DNA from: Chloroflexota bacterium
Lineage (GTDB): Bacteria > Chloroflexota > Anaerolineae > Promineifilales > Promineifilaceae
Direction of reading: 5' to 3'
DNA length: 64,000 nucleotides
Assembly: GCA_013112725.1 (NCBI GenBank)
Contig: JABFFZ010000002.1
Coordinates: 1-64,000, forward strand
Shown here piece after piece: positions 16,477 through 24,814 of this stretch. The translations under genes were made by a program, and so were the position numbers. Each line of letters begins with the position of its first letter. Positions within the stretch are counted from its first letter, which is position 1. Under the pieces are notes generated by a model. It saw only the letters and a program-made list of their open reading frames with translations, was not told the origin of the DNA and searched no databases.

Positions 16477-19017
16477 TCAATGACACGGTGGCGGCGGAAT
16501 AAACAATGTTTTGGAAACGGCCACACCGCCGGAAACAACTTCGCCGACGCCAGCCTGCGCGCCGCCGGTAAAACTCACCTCAAAGGTCAAGCCATCATTG
16601 GCCACATTGTCCGCCGCCTGCTCGCCGTTCCAATAATAAGTATACACGCCATTACCGCCCTGCCCGCGCATATATACCGTTTGCCACCATGTCTGGCCTT
16701 CACAGCGCCCCCGGTCTGGCAGCAGATACAGGTCTAGAGCCAATGGGCCGCTCACCGGCGGCGGCGCAGCGCTGCCACTTCCGATCACCGGCAGTGTGTC
16801 GCTGTCGCCGCCCCATTGCAGCCGTTCGCCAAAAATGAACCCCTCCTGTCCTTCGGTCGCGCGCACATAAAGCCAGTTGCCATTGGCGGAGCGCCCCAAA
16901 ACGGTGACCGAATCGCCGGCATTAACAAACGTAACTTCCTCACTGGCAGCGTTGGGCTGCCGGTAAAGGGAGGAGTTTAACAAGGCAATGGCAATGTTGT
17001 CAAAGGTAGGTGCCGGGGTATCGGTCGGGGTGGCAGTCATCGTGGCGGTTGCCTGCGGCGTGGCTGTTGGCGATGGGCTGGCAGTGAGCGTATGGGTGGG
17101 CACGGCCGTGCTGGTAGGCGCCATGGTATGCGTGGGCACAGGGGATGGGTTAACCGGCGCCGGTTCAATCACCGGCACGGCCGTCGGCGAGGCCTCTTCC
17201 AGCGTGGGCGAGTTGGGGGGCGTGTCATCGGGTGACACGGCCGTAGCCGACGGCGCAATCACGACAACCGACGTGGGTGTGCCTGGCCCTGCCGCTGCCA
17301 CCAACGCTGCCCGCCCATTACCGGCACGGTCGGACATGGTGAACCACAACCCGCCCAGCAGAACAAGCAGCAGCACCACGACCACAACCCATGCCCACTG
17401 GTAACGCTGCCATAACGACGGTGGGGGCAGCGTCGGCTTATTTTCCGGTGGCAGTGGTTCGAGCTGCGCCGGTGTGGGCAGCGATGATTCAGTTGGGATA
17501 GCTGTGGGGGGGGTCACGGCCGTGCTTGCCGCAGCCACAGCCGCGGCCACAACCACATCATCAGCCCCTATCTGGGGTTCAATCGCGGGGAAAGTAGGGC
17601 TGGGTACGGCCGTGGCCAAAGCGGAGAGTGTGGTTTCTGCCGCTACTACCCCGGCCATATTCACCTCTGCCTGTTCCTGATACACAGGCAACACAATGGT
17701 AAAACAAGACCCCTGCCCTACCTCACTGGTCACAAACATCTGCCCGCCATGCCGCTCGATCAAATGACGGGTAATGGGCAGCCCCAGGCCGGTGCCCACC
17801 CGCTTCCGCGCCGCCGATTCATTCACCTGCCGGAACTCCATGAAAATCGTCTCGTGGTGTTCGGGGGCAATGCCAATGCCGGTATCAATCACCGACAGCT
17901 GCAGTTCATCCTCAATCTGCCGCACCCGCAGGGTGATGAACCCCTCTTCCGTATACTTCACCGCATTCCCCAACAGGTTGATCAGCGACTGCTTCACCCG
18001 CATCTTGTCTACTTTTACCAGCGGCCATTCATCCGGGTAGTCACGCACCAGATCAACCTGGCTTTCCAGCAGCAGCCCGCGTGTGGTGGTCATTGCCTCT
18101 TCACAAAGCGCGTGCAGGTCACACACTTCCAGATGCAGCTTAAATTCACCGGCCTGAATCTGAGCCATATCCAGCAAATCGTTCAGCACCGAAAGCAAGT
18201 GCCAACCCGATTTTTCAATCCGTTCCAGGTAATCAATCTGCCCTTCTGATACCGGCCCTCGCCCCCCCAGGCGCACAATGTGGGCAAAATTGACAATGGA
18301 GTTCAGGGGGGTGCGTAATTCATGGCTGACGTGGTTCATAAAGCGGGTGCGTATATCCCGTTCATCCAACGCCTCTTGCCGCGCTTTATCTAGCTGGCTG
18401 TTGGTGAATTCCAGTTTGGCATTGGCAAACTTCACCTCTTCTTGAATGGCATACAATTCATCCCGCCGCCGCTGCACATTGCGGTGCAAATCGCTCACCG
18501 TTTCTACGGCATACTGCCACTCAACCGCCGACATGAAGGCAATGGCTGCCAGACCCAAATTTACCAGAATGGGGCCTAACAACAAACGAAAGGTCTCAAA
18601 CGAAGCCCCTGCCTGCCAAAAAACCGCGCCTAAGATAACAACAGTGGCGGCGCCCCAGGCTAAAAAGCTGTTTTCGGTCCGGCTGAGCATGGCTGAGGCC
18701 ACAATTAAGATACCAAAGAGGTAAGGAATGGGGCTGCCCGGCTGCCATTCTTGAAAAAGAATGACCGCTAACATGGTGAACTGCACCAAAAAGAAAATGT
18801 TGATGCCCAGGTCGTATTTGTTGTTTTGGATAAACCGCCAGGCCAGCCAGCCGCCCAATGGGGCCACAATCGCGCAGAACCAGAAATGACCGACATCCCA
18901 AAAAGATGAGGAGCCAACGACAAAGATGAGGCTGAGCAAGAGGACGACGGTGGTGAGGACGGGGATAATAATACGGCTAGAGTCTACTCGCAGTTCTTGA
19001 GAATACGATTGGTTCAT
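16477..19017 (-). CDS. Membrane histidine kinase with an extracytoplasmic SH3-like C-terminal extension
   Basis: An 846-residue sensor kinase of unusual layout. Five or six N-terminal helices (to about residue 165) are followed by a coiled coil, then the dimerisation domain with the phospho-accepting histidine in VSHELRTPLNS (about residue 230). The ATPase domain has N-box LGNAVKYT, G1 DTGIGIAP and G2 GTGLGLPI. After a Pro/Ala-rich linker a further helix (WVVVVVLLLVLLGGLWF, about 540-558) leads to a long Thr/Pro/Ser stalk and then an SH3-like module (about 660-735: LYRQPNAAS, VTVLGRSANGNWLYVR). A cysteine-containing C-terminal domain follows. The last 290 residues should lie outside the cell and may sense the cell wall. 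The frame is continuous. Confidence 0.88.
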   Translation of the reverse strand: MNQSYSQELRVDSSRIIIPVLTTVVLLLSLIFVVGSSSFWDVGHFWFCAIVAPLGGWLAWRFIQNNKYDLGINIFFLVQFTMLAVILFQEWQPGSPIPYLFGILIVASAMLSRTENSFLAWGAATVVILGAVFWQAGASFETFRLLLGPILVNLGLAAIAFMSAVEWQYAVETVSDLHRNVQRRRDELYAIQEEVKFANAKLEFTNSQLDKARQEALDERDIRTRFMNHVSHELRTPLNSIVNFAHIVRLGGRGPVSEGQIDYLERIEKSGWHLLSVLNDLLDMAQIQAGEFKLHLEVCDLHALCEEAMTTTRGLLLESQVDLVRDYPDEWPLVKVDKMRVKQSLINLLGNAVKYTEEGFITLRVRQIEDELQLSVIDTGIGIAPEHHETIFMEFRQVNESAARKRVGTGLGLPITRHLIERHGGQMFVTSEVGQGSCFTIVLPVYQEQAEVNMAGVVAAETTLSALATAVPSPTFPAIEPQIGADDVVVAAAVAAASTAVTPPTAIPTESSLPTPAQLEPLPPENKPTLPPPSLWQRYQWAWVVVVVLLLVLLGGLWFTMSDRAGNGRAALVAAAGPGTPTSVVVIAPSATAVSPDDTPPNSPTLEEASPTAVPVIEPAPVNPSPVPTHTMAPTSTAVPTHTLTASPSPTATPQATATMTATPTDTPAPTFDNIAIALLNSSLYRQPNAASEEVTFVNAGDSVTVLGRSANGNWLYVRATEGQEGFIFGERLQWGGDSDTLPVIGSGSAAPPPVSGPLALDLYLLPDRGRCEGQTWWQTVYMRGQGGNGVYTYYWNGEQAADNVANDGLTFEVSFTGGAQAGVGEVVSGGVAVSKTLFIPPPPCH

Positions 19018-19195
19018 AAGGCCATTGTAGACAGCACGCTACCAGGCTGCCGTCTAGCTAAAGTGAATTTTTATGGTCAGGGTACACCATCAACTGGGAA
19101 AAGTATACTGAACTGGCGCAAGGGGATCATTAACGCTTTAGTACCTGAACAAGGGGCTGGTAGTTGGCGGCTGGTAACCAGCCACCAGCCACTAT

Positions 19196-20146
19196 TCAAG
19201 ATAGAAAATCAAGTGTGGCTTGCAATACATCTTTGGCTACACGCAAACGGCCGTCGCCATCCCCCATCATCGTATCCATTGCTACGGCATCCCCTGCCCC
19301 TTCAAATGCGCCCTCATCCTGCCGGTCGTAGATGAACAGGTCTATCAGGTCGCCGTAGTAGGCGGCTACGGCCGTCGCCGACACTTCCATGCCCATTTCC
19401 TGCATCATCTTGGCGGCAGGGCCTTTGACGGCCTGCCCGCCAATGATGGGGCTGACGGCCGTGACCACCTGCGGCACATCTTCCAACAGCGCCCGGATAG
19501 GGTAGACGTTCAGAATGGGGTCAATGCTCACAAACGGGTTGGAGGGGGCAATGATGACGATGTCGGCCGTTTCCAGGGCACGGATGATGGCATGGGTAGC
19601 TTTCACATCGTTGGGCAAGATAATGTTGTTGACCGGCGGCTGCCACCGTTCGCGCACAAACCAGGTCTGAAAGGGCAGGATACGGCCGTCGGTACTCTCA
19701 ATCATGGTCGGCGCGGGCTGGTCGCTCATGGGCAGGATGGCGGGTTGGATGTACAGGTGGGTGCAGAGGTGACGGGTCACGGCCGTGAGCGTCTGTCCTT
19801 CACCTAGCAACTGCGCCCGCGTCAGATGCGTCGCCAGGTCTAAATCACCCAGGCGAAACCAATCTGGCCCGCCCAACTGTGTTACTGCTTCCATTGTGCG
19901 CCAGCTCTCCCCGGCGCGCCCCCAGCCAGTCTCCGGGTTGGCTACTCCCGCCAGGGTATACATCACCGTGTCCAGGTCGGGGCACACAGTCAGCCCCAGG
20001 TGTTGGAAGTCATCGCCGGTATTGACAATAATGGTCAAATTCGGCGGCGGTACGAGTTGCGCCAACCCGGCGGCCAGTTTGGCCCCACCCACACCGCCGG
20101 CCAGGCAGACGATGCGGTAATCCGTTATCCGTAATCGGCGATCCAT
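19196..20146 (-). CDS. cofD: 2-phospho-L-lactate transferase (F420 biosynthesis)
   Basis: A CofD of about 316 residues. It joins the 2-phospholactate-type (or phosphoenolpyruvate-derived) unit to Fo to make the F420 core. The N-terminal loop VCLAGGVGGAKLAAGLAQ, VNTGDDFQHLGL, CPDLDTVMY and APSNPFVSIDPIL are diagnostic. The start is awkward: the codons before VCLAGG are made of the TAATCGGT-like border words, read as MTDYGSPIMDRRLRITDYR. ATG 20146 is the nearest start; ATG 20170 is also in frame. No other F420 genes are in the window. Confidence 0.9.
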   Translation of the reverse strand: MDRRLRITDYRIVCLAGGVGGAKLAAGLAQLVPPPNLTIIVNTGDDFQHLGLTVCPDLDTVMYTLAGVANPETGWGRAGESWRTMEAVTQLGGPDWFRLGDLDLATHLTRAQLLGEGQTLTAVTRHLCTHLYIQPAILPMSDQPAPTMIESTDGRILPFQTWFVRERWQPPVNNIILPNDVKATHAIIRALETADIVIIAPSNPFVSIDPILNVYPIRALLEDVPQVVTAVSPIIGGQAVKGPAAKMMQEMGMEVSATAVAAYYGDLIDLFIYDRQDEGAFEGAGDAVAMDTMMGDGDGRLRVAKDVLQATLDFLS

Positions 20147-20225
20147 AATCGGTGATCCGTAATCGGTCATTTGTCACTCGTCACTCGTCATTGGGTCGTT
20201 CTATCATCGGACTTCTGCTCATGCC

Positions 20226-21410
20226 TCACGCCGAGTTCAACACATAATGCGCCGCCGCTTCTCCCATAATGGCCACGCCGTCTATCATGGCACGTTCGTC
20301 GAAATTGAATTTGGGGTGATGGTGGGGGTAGATGTATTCCTTTTCTTCGTTACGGCCGCCGATGAAGAAATAACAACCGGGTATTTCATCCAGAAAAAAG
20401 CCCATATCTTCCGAGGCCATGGTGCGCCTTTCCATGATGCGGTCGGCGCCGACGATCTTTTCAGCAGCAGCGCGGACGACGGCCGTTGGCTCTGGTGCAT
20501 TCACCACCGCCTGTACAATGGCAATGGTCTCCATGGAAGCTTTGCAGCCAAACGCTTCGGCCATGCGCGTGGCCATTTCCAGGATGCGGCGGTAAATGAG
20601 GCGGTGCAGTTCATTGTTGTAACTGCGCACGGTACCCTTCAAAATGGCCTTGTCGGGGATGACGTTAAAGGTAGCTCCGGCCCGGAATTCGCCGATAGAG
20701 ACGACAACGCTTTCCTGCGGGTTAATGTTGCGGCTGACGATGCTTTGCAGGGCGGTGACGATGTGGGCGGCGGCGACGATGGGGTCATTGGCCAGATGGG
20801 GGGCCGCGCCATGCCCACCAAAGCCATGAATGGTAATGGTAAAAACGCTGGATGAGGCCATGCAAGGCCCTTCCACCACGCGCACGTTGCCCACGTCCTC
20901 TGGCGTCCAGATGTGCATGGCAAAGGTGACGTCGGGGCGTGGGTTTTCCAACACGCCGTCGGCAATCATGGCAAAGGCGCCGCCCAGCCCTTCTTCGGCC
21001 GGTTGGAAGACAAATTTGATACGGCCGTGCATCTCCTCCCGATACTTCGCCATAATTTTGGCCAGCGCCAGCCCCATGCTGGTGTGCCCATCGTGGCCGC
21101 AGGCGTGCATGACGCCCGCATTTTTGGAGGCATAGAGCTGACCGCTCTCTTCCTGAATGGGCAGGCCATCCATATCAAAACGGAGCATCACCGTGGGGCC
21201 ATCGTGCGGCCCATCCAGCAAAGCGACGACGCCGGTTTGCCCAATGCCCCGCTGCACTTCAAAACCCAATTGGTCTAGCTGTTCGGCCACAATCCCGGCG
21301 GTGCGGAATTCTTCAAATCCCATTTCCGGGTATTGGTGTAAGTCCCGCCGTCTGGCAACCATTTCATCAAACAGAGATTCCGCCTCTTTACGAAAATCCA
21401 CTTGCGGCAT
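20226..21410 (-). CDS. M20 family amidohydrolase (hippurate hydrolase / IAA-amino acid hydrolase-like)
   Basis: A 394-residue metallopeptidase of the M20D group that removes acyl groups from amino acids. Metal ligands are visible in MHACGHDGHTSMG and QPAEEGLGGA, with His in MHIWTPEDVG and a final His near YPHHHPKFNFDE. The dimerisation domain holds GFGGHGAAPHLANDP. ATG 21410 is preceded by GAGGAAGAAATTAC, a good binding site; earlier in-frame codons are less likely. The natural substrate is unknown. It stands alone between cofD and rarA on the same strand. Confidence 0.88.
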   Translation of the reverse strand: MPQVDFRKEAESLFDEMVARRRDLHQYPEMGFEEFRTAGIVAEQLDQLGFEVQRGIGQTGVVALLDGPHDGPTVMLRFDMDGLPIQEESGQLYASKNAGVMHACGHDGHTSMGLALAKIMAKYREEMHGRIKFVFQPAEEGLGGAFAMIADGVLENPRPDVTFAMHIWTPEDVGNVRVVEGPCMASSSVFTITIHGFGGHGAAPHLANDPIVAAAHIVTALQSIVSRNINPQESVVVSIGEFRAGATFNVIPDKAILKGTVRSYNNELHRLIYRRILEMATRMAEAFGCKASMETIAIVQAVVNAPEPTAVVRAAAEKIVGADRIMERRTMASEDMGFFLDEIPGCYFFIGGRNEEKEYIYPHHHPKFNFDERAMIDGVAIMGEAAAHYVLNSA

Positions 21411-21493
21411 GTAATTTCTTCCTCGCCCGACAATGGCTCCCAATCCGATAATTGGGCTGAATTATACTTGACAAGGCGACAAGGTGACAGGGC

Positions 21494-21545
21494 GGAGCAT
21501 AACAGCTTTAGCTGTTACTGTGACGGCTAAAGCCGTCACACTCCG
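21494..21545. repeat. Clover-shaped nested hairpins at the rarA 3' end
   Basis: An outer CGGAG/CTCCG pair encloses two smaller stems, TAACAGCTTTAGCTGTTA and TGTGACGGCTAAAGCCGTCACA. The rarA stop codon (TAA complement at 21508-21510) lies inside, so the last codons are made from the repeat. A related GCTTTAG structure lies at 24637-24684. It could end the rarA transcript. Confidence 0.6.
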
Positions 21546-23769
21546 AGATCAGAAATAACACGGCCGTGCCCCACTCCGCCACCCGCCCCACCAACTGCTG
21601 CCGGTAGAGGGTCTCCACCTGGGCAACCTCTTTTTTGGTTAGCCCACCCGCTTGCAGGCGACGGCCGTAACCCATTCGCTCCCCTTCCCCCTCACCAAAC
21701 CAGCGGGTCAGATGGGCTTCCGTAATCTGGCGTTGGCTGGTTTCTGTCTCCAGTTGGGCGTGGATGTGGGTGAAGCCGACGGCCGTCAGCGCCGCCTGCA
21801 CATCCGCCTCATCCCAATTCACCAACGGGTCACTTTCGTCGTGGTAAATAGCCTCTTCCGCTACCGCCACCTTGTCGCGCAATTTTGTTTGCTCACCCCA
21901 TTCCACCAGCCGGTACAACCGCTGCCCATGCCGGGGGACGGTCTGGATGAGGCAGAGACGGCCGTCGGGGAGCAGCCAATCTCGCAATCTCCTAATCTCT
22001 TCTTCATCCGTCATCCGTAAGTCGTATTCCGTGAAGAGGTTGCGCGCCAGGATGTGGTCGAATTTCAGGTCGGTTTCGCCGCGCAGACCGAGCAGGTAAT
22101 CCAGTTCTGCAAGCTGGCCGATGAGGATGGACGGCCGTTCCATTTCCGGCAATCGCTCGGCCATCTGGCGCAGGGCGTCGCCGGCCTGGAGATCGGCCGT
22201 CAGCGCCCACACGCCGCCCTCCGGGGCGCGCCGCACCGCCTCCCACGTCAGCAGCCCCGACCCGGCATTGAGGTCCAGGATCAGGTGGTGCCGCTGCACC
22301 CCGGCCAGTTCAAACAACCGATCCCGCTGCTGCCCCAAATTCCGCCCACTGTTGCTAATCGTCCGCTGCAACCAGGCATCCCGCGCCCTATTCTTCGGAC
22401 TCGTCGTATAAATCTCCCCATCTCCCAGTCTCTCACTCTCCATCAGCGAAGCAATTTGCTCTTCTCTTCGCCGCGCCACTTGCTCCCGAATTCGTTGCTC
22501 ATATCCCTGGTCAGACGGCTGGTAAAACAACTTACCTTGCAGCGCCGCCGGAAGGTACTGCTGCGCCACCCAATGGCCGCGGTAGGCATGGGGATACAGA
22601 TAACCGGCGCCATGCCCAAAGCCTTCCTTATCCCGGTTGCCATCGCGCAAATGGTTGGGCACCTCCGCCTCCTGCTCCTTTTCCACCGCCCCCCGCGCAT
22701 CAAAAAAGGCAAACGCCGAATTAGACTTGGGCGCGGTAGACAGGTAGAGCGCTGCCAGCGCCAACGGGAAACGGCCTTCGGGCATGCCGATGCGTTCAAA
22801 CGCCTGCCAGCAGCTTAAGACCACTGTGATGGCGTTGGGATCGGCCATGCCAATATCTTCCCCGGCCAAAATCGCCATACGCCGGAAGAGGAAACGCGGG
22901 TCTTCGCCGGCATACTCCATCTTTGCCAGCCAATACATGGCTGCGTCCGGGTCAGAACCGCGCACACTCTTGATGAAGGCGGAGATGGTGTCGTAATGCA
23001 CATCCCCTTCCTTATCGTAAAGCACAGCCCGCCGTTGGATGGATTCTTCAGCCACTTCCAGGGTGATGTGGATACGGCCGTCTTCCCCCTCAGGCGTCGT
23101 CTCCACCGCCAGTTCCAGTGCATTCAGCACCCCCCGCGCATCGCCATTAGCCACATCCACCAGGTGCGCCAGGGCGTCGTCGTCAATATGAACGGGCAAA
23201 CGGCCGTAGCCCCGCTCCTCATCCGCCAACGCCTGCCGCGCAATCTGGGTCAGGTCTTCTTCCGTCAGCGGCTTCAACTGAAAAATCCGGCTGCGGCTGA
23301 CCAGCGCCTTGTTCACCTCAAAATAGGGATTCTCCGTCGTCGCCCCAATCAGGATAATGGCGCCATTCTCCACCCAGGGCAGCAGCGCGTCTTGCTGCGC
23401 CTTGTTCCAGCGATGCACCTCGTCTACAAAAAGCGTGGTGCGCTGCCCATACAAATTGCGCCGCTCCTGCGCCGTCTCAATTGCCTCGCGGATTTCCTTC
23501 ACGCCCGCCAACACGGCGTTGATGGTGATGAAGTGGCTGCGGGTGCTGTTGGCAATAACCATCGCCAGCGTGGTTTTGCCCGTGCCCGGCGGCCCGTAGA
23601 AGATGAGCGAAGAAAGCTGGTCAGCCTGAATGGCCCGGCGCAGCAGCCGCCCCGGCCCCAAAATATGCGCCTGCCCCACATATTCGTCCAGGGTGCGCGG
23701 CCGCATCCGGTTCGCCAGGGGGGATTCTTGCTGAATTTGGGCGGCACGGCCGTGAGTAAATAAGTCCAT
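21508..23769 (-). CDS. rarA: RarA/MgsA replication-recombination AAA+ ATPase fused to a methyltransferase-like domain
   Basis: A 753-residue fusion. Residues 1-440 are RarA (WHIP/Mgs1), a clamp-loader-like ATPase acting at stalled replication forks: MRPRTLDEYVGQAHIL, Walker A YGPPGTGKTTLA, Walker B TLFVDEVHRWNK, sensor 1 ILIGATTENP, and the tetramerisation region with RGSDPDAAMYWLA. A linker around residues 440-475 includes a run of GGGAGAT-type border words (ESERLGDGEIYTT). Residues 480-753 look like a Rossmann methyltransferase (LILDLNAGSGLLTWEA, then an acidic strand). Its substrate is unknown. Similar RarA extensions are known in cyanobacteria. ATG 23769 starts at the fold and lies 4 bases past the toxin stop. 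Confidence 0.88.
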   Translation of the reverse strand: MDLFTHGRAAQIQQESPLANRMRPRTLDEYVGQAHILGPGRLLRRAIQADQLSSLIFYGPPGTGKTTLAMVIANSTRSHFITINAVLAGVKEIREAIETAQERRNLYGQRTTLFVDEVHRWNKAQQDALLPWVENGAIILIGATTENPYFEVNKALVSRSRIFQLKPLTEEDLTQIARQALADEERGYGRLPVHIDDDALAHLVDVANGDARGVLNALELAVETTPEGEDGRIHITLEVAEESIQRRAVLYDKEGDVHYDTISAFIKSVRGSDPDAAMYWLAKMEYAGEDPRFLFRRMAILAGEDIGMADPNAITVVLSCWQAFERIGMPEGRFPLALAALYLSTAPKSNSAFAFFDARGAVEKEQEAEVPNHLRDGNRDKEGFGHGAGYLYPHAYRGHWVAQQYLPAALQGKLFYQPSDQGYEQRIREQVARRREEQIASLMESERLGDGEIYTTSPKNRARDAWLQRTISNSGRNLGQQRDRLFELAGVQRHHLILDLNAGSGLLTWEAVRRAPEGGVWALTADLQAGDALRQMAERLPEMERPSILIGQLAELDYLLGLRGETDLKFDHILARNLFTEYDLRMTDEEEIRRLRDWLLPDGRLCLIQTVPRHGQRLYRLVEWGEQTKLRDKVAVAEEAIYHDESDPLVNWDEADVQAALTAVGFTHIHAQLETETSQRQITEAHLTRWFGEGEGERMGYGRRLQAGGLTKKEVAQVETLYRQQLVGRVAEWGTAVLFLISECDGFSRHSNS

Positions 23770-23773
23770 ATGC

Positions 23774-24214
23774 TTACAACGTCGTGTCCATAATTGCCCG
23801 GATGTTGATGATGAACTCTCCGGGCGTTTGCATGAGCAGGCCACTTTGGGCAGCTGCTGCCGGCGTAAAATCTTTGGTGTTCAGGGTTAGGAAACGATAG
23901 ACGCCAGCAAGCACGGCCGTTGCCAAAATCGGTGCATCTTTCGCTTCAATAATTCCTACCCACCGGGCCGTTTCCGCAGCCGGCGGGTCAGGCGCAATTT
24001 CCAGGTTTAGGCGGCTCATCAGCGCCACAAATTGCGGGTAAACGCCAGGAAGTTTTTGGCGCATGTTCCGGTCAGCCTCGTCCAATACCTGCCTGGAAAC
24101 TACCAGCGTATACATGCCAAATTCCGCCATTTTCAACACCACATGGCTGGCGCCACTATCTGATGCTGAACCGGCAATGAGGATATTGGCATCGGCAAAA
24201 ATCCTGTTTTTCAT
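23774..24214 (-). CDS. PIN-domain ribonuclease, toxin of a type II pair
   Basis: A 146-residue PIN-fold protein, expected to cut RNA using Mg2+ held by acidic residues. These are visible in IFADANILIAGS (first Asp), VLDEADRN (Glu/Asp), EAKDAPILATAV (Asp) and LNTKDF (last Asp). It overlaps the upstream AbrB-like gene by four bases (ATGA), the usual toxin-antitoxin coupling with the antitoxin first. The target RNA is unknown. Confidence 0.8.
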   Translation of the reverse strand: MKNRIFADANILIAGSASDSGASHVVLKMAEFGMYTLVVSRQVLDEADRNMRQKLPGVYPQFVALMSRLNLEIAPDPPAAETARWVGIIEAKDAPILATAVLAGVYRFLTLNTKDFTPAAAAQSGLLMQTPGEFIINIRAIMDTTL

Positions 24215-24546
24215 TCCCCTACTGCTTCGGCCAGACCTTCGTCCGCCAGACCTTCACCTGCCAGGCGCTCATGCCAGATTGCTTCACGCTCTTGAGCCAA
24301 CCCTTCAAGCAAATCAGCCAATGCCACCCCTGTACGTTCCATTTCGGCTGAAATCTGTTTTGCCAGTTCCGTCACATACAATTTTTTAGGCGTCAAAATG
24401 AGCATGTCATCAATTTGTACCAGGGTTAGCAAATCCAGATTACCTGTATCTTCAACCAACCTTTCGCGCACAGGCTGGGGTAAGGTAAGCTGCCCGCGTT
24501 CCCGCAGCCGCACAGTGTAGGTTTTCACTTTATAGTCCATCGTCAT
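24211..24546 (-). CDS. AbrB/MazE-like antitoxin
   Basis: A 111-residue partner of the PIN toxin. The N-terminal half has a swapped-hairpin AbrB-type DNA-binding fold (TYTVRLRERGQLTLPQPVRERL, LVQIDDMLILTPKK). The C-terminal helices (LAKQISAEMERTGVALADLLEGLAQERE) probably wrap the toxin. It begins with ATG 24546, or ATG 24540 two codons later. It likely represses its own promoter in the gap upstream. Confidence 0.75.
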   Translation of the reverse strand: MTMDYKVKTYTVRLRERGQLTLPQPVRERLVEDTGNLDLLTLVQIDDMLILTPKKLYVTELAKQISAEMERTGVALADLLEGLAQEREAIWHERLAGEGLADEGLAEAVGE

Positions 24547-24636
24547 GTTCTCCTGAAATCGTATATTCGCACAATCAGATTTTACGAAAATGAGAGAAGG
24601 TTGTCTATAGCGACCCTATTTGAAAAGAGGACAGTC

Positions 24637-24684
24637 GGAGGGGAGCCTTTAGGCGAACCACGCATCGGCTAAAGCCTCTCCTCC
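24637..24684. repeat. Imperfect inverted repeat upstream of the ubiD region
   Basis: GGAGGGGAGCCTTTAG and CTAAAGCCTCTCCTCC are opposed with a 16-base loop. It lies between the divergent antitoxin and the small ORF in front of ubiD, and shares GCCTTTAG/CTAAAGCC words with the rarA-end structure. It could be a divergent terminator or attenuator. Confidence 0.45.
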
Positions 24685-24709
24685 ATTTACAACTCATTTG
24701 GGAGTGTAT

Positions 24710-24814
24710 ATGTTGAATCTTTTTGCGAACGGCGGTCATCTGGTAAAAATAGATGTTGAGGATATGGTGATATTGGCGCCTCAATATCCCCATACATTGA
24801 AGGAACAACCATGA
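24710..24814 (+). CDS. Possible 34-residue small protein coupled to ubiD
   Basis: A short frame starts with ATG 24710 six bases after GGGAG and ends with TGA at 24812-24814, overlapping the ubiD start as ATGA. It reads MLNLFANGGHLVKIDVEDMV, then a 14-residue tail ending in KEQP. No family is recognised. The good binding site and the overlap argue for translation, either as a coupling leader that sets ubiD expression or as a small partner protein. It could also be chance. Confidence 0.4.
   Translation: MLNLFANGGHLVKIDVEDMVILAPQYPHTLKEQP

Noticed and set aside
22054-22818. Antisense 254-codon frame inside rarA
   Set aside because: Pure shadow of the rarA codons, Arg/Pro/Gln-rich, no start context and no motifs.
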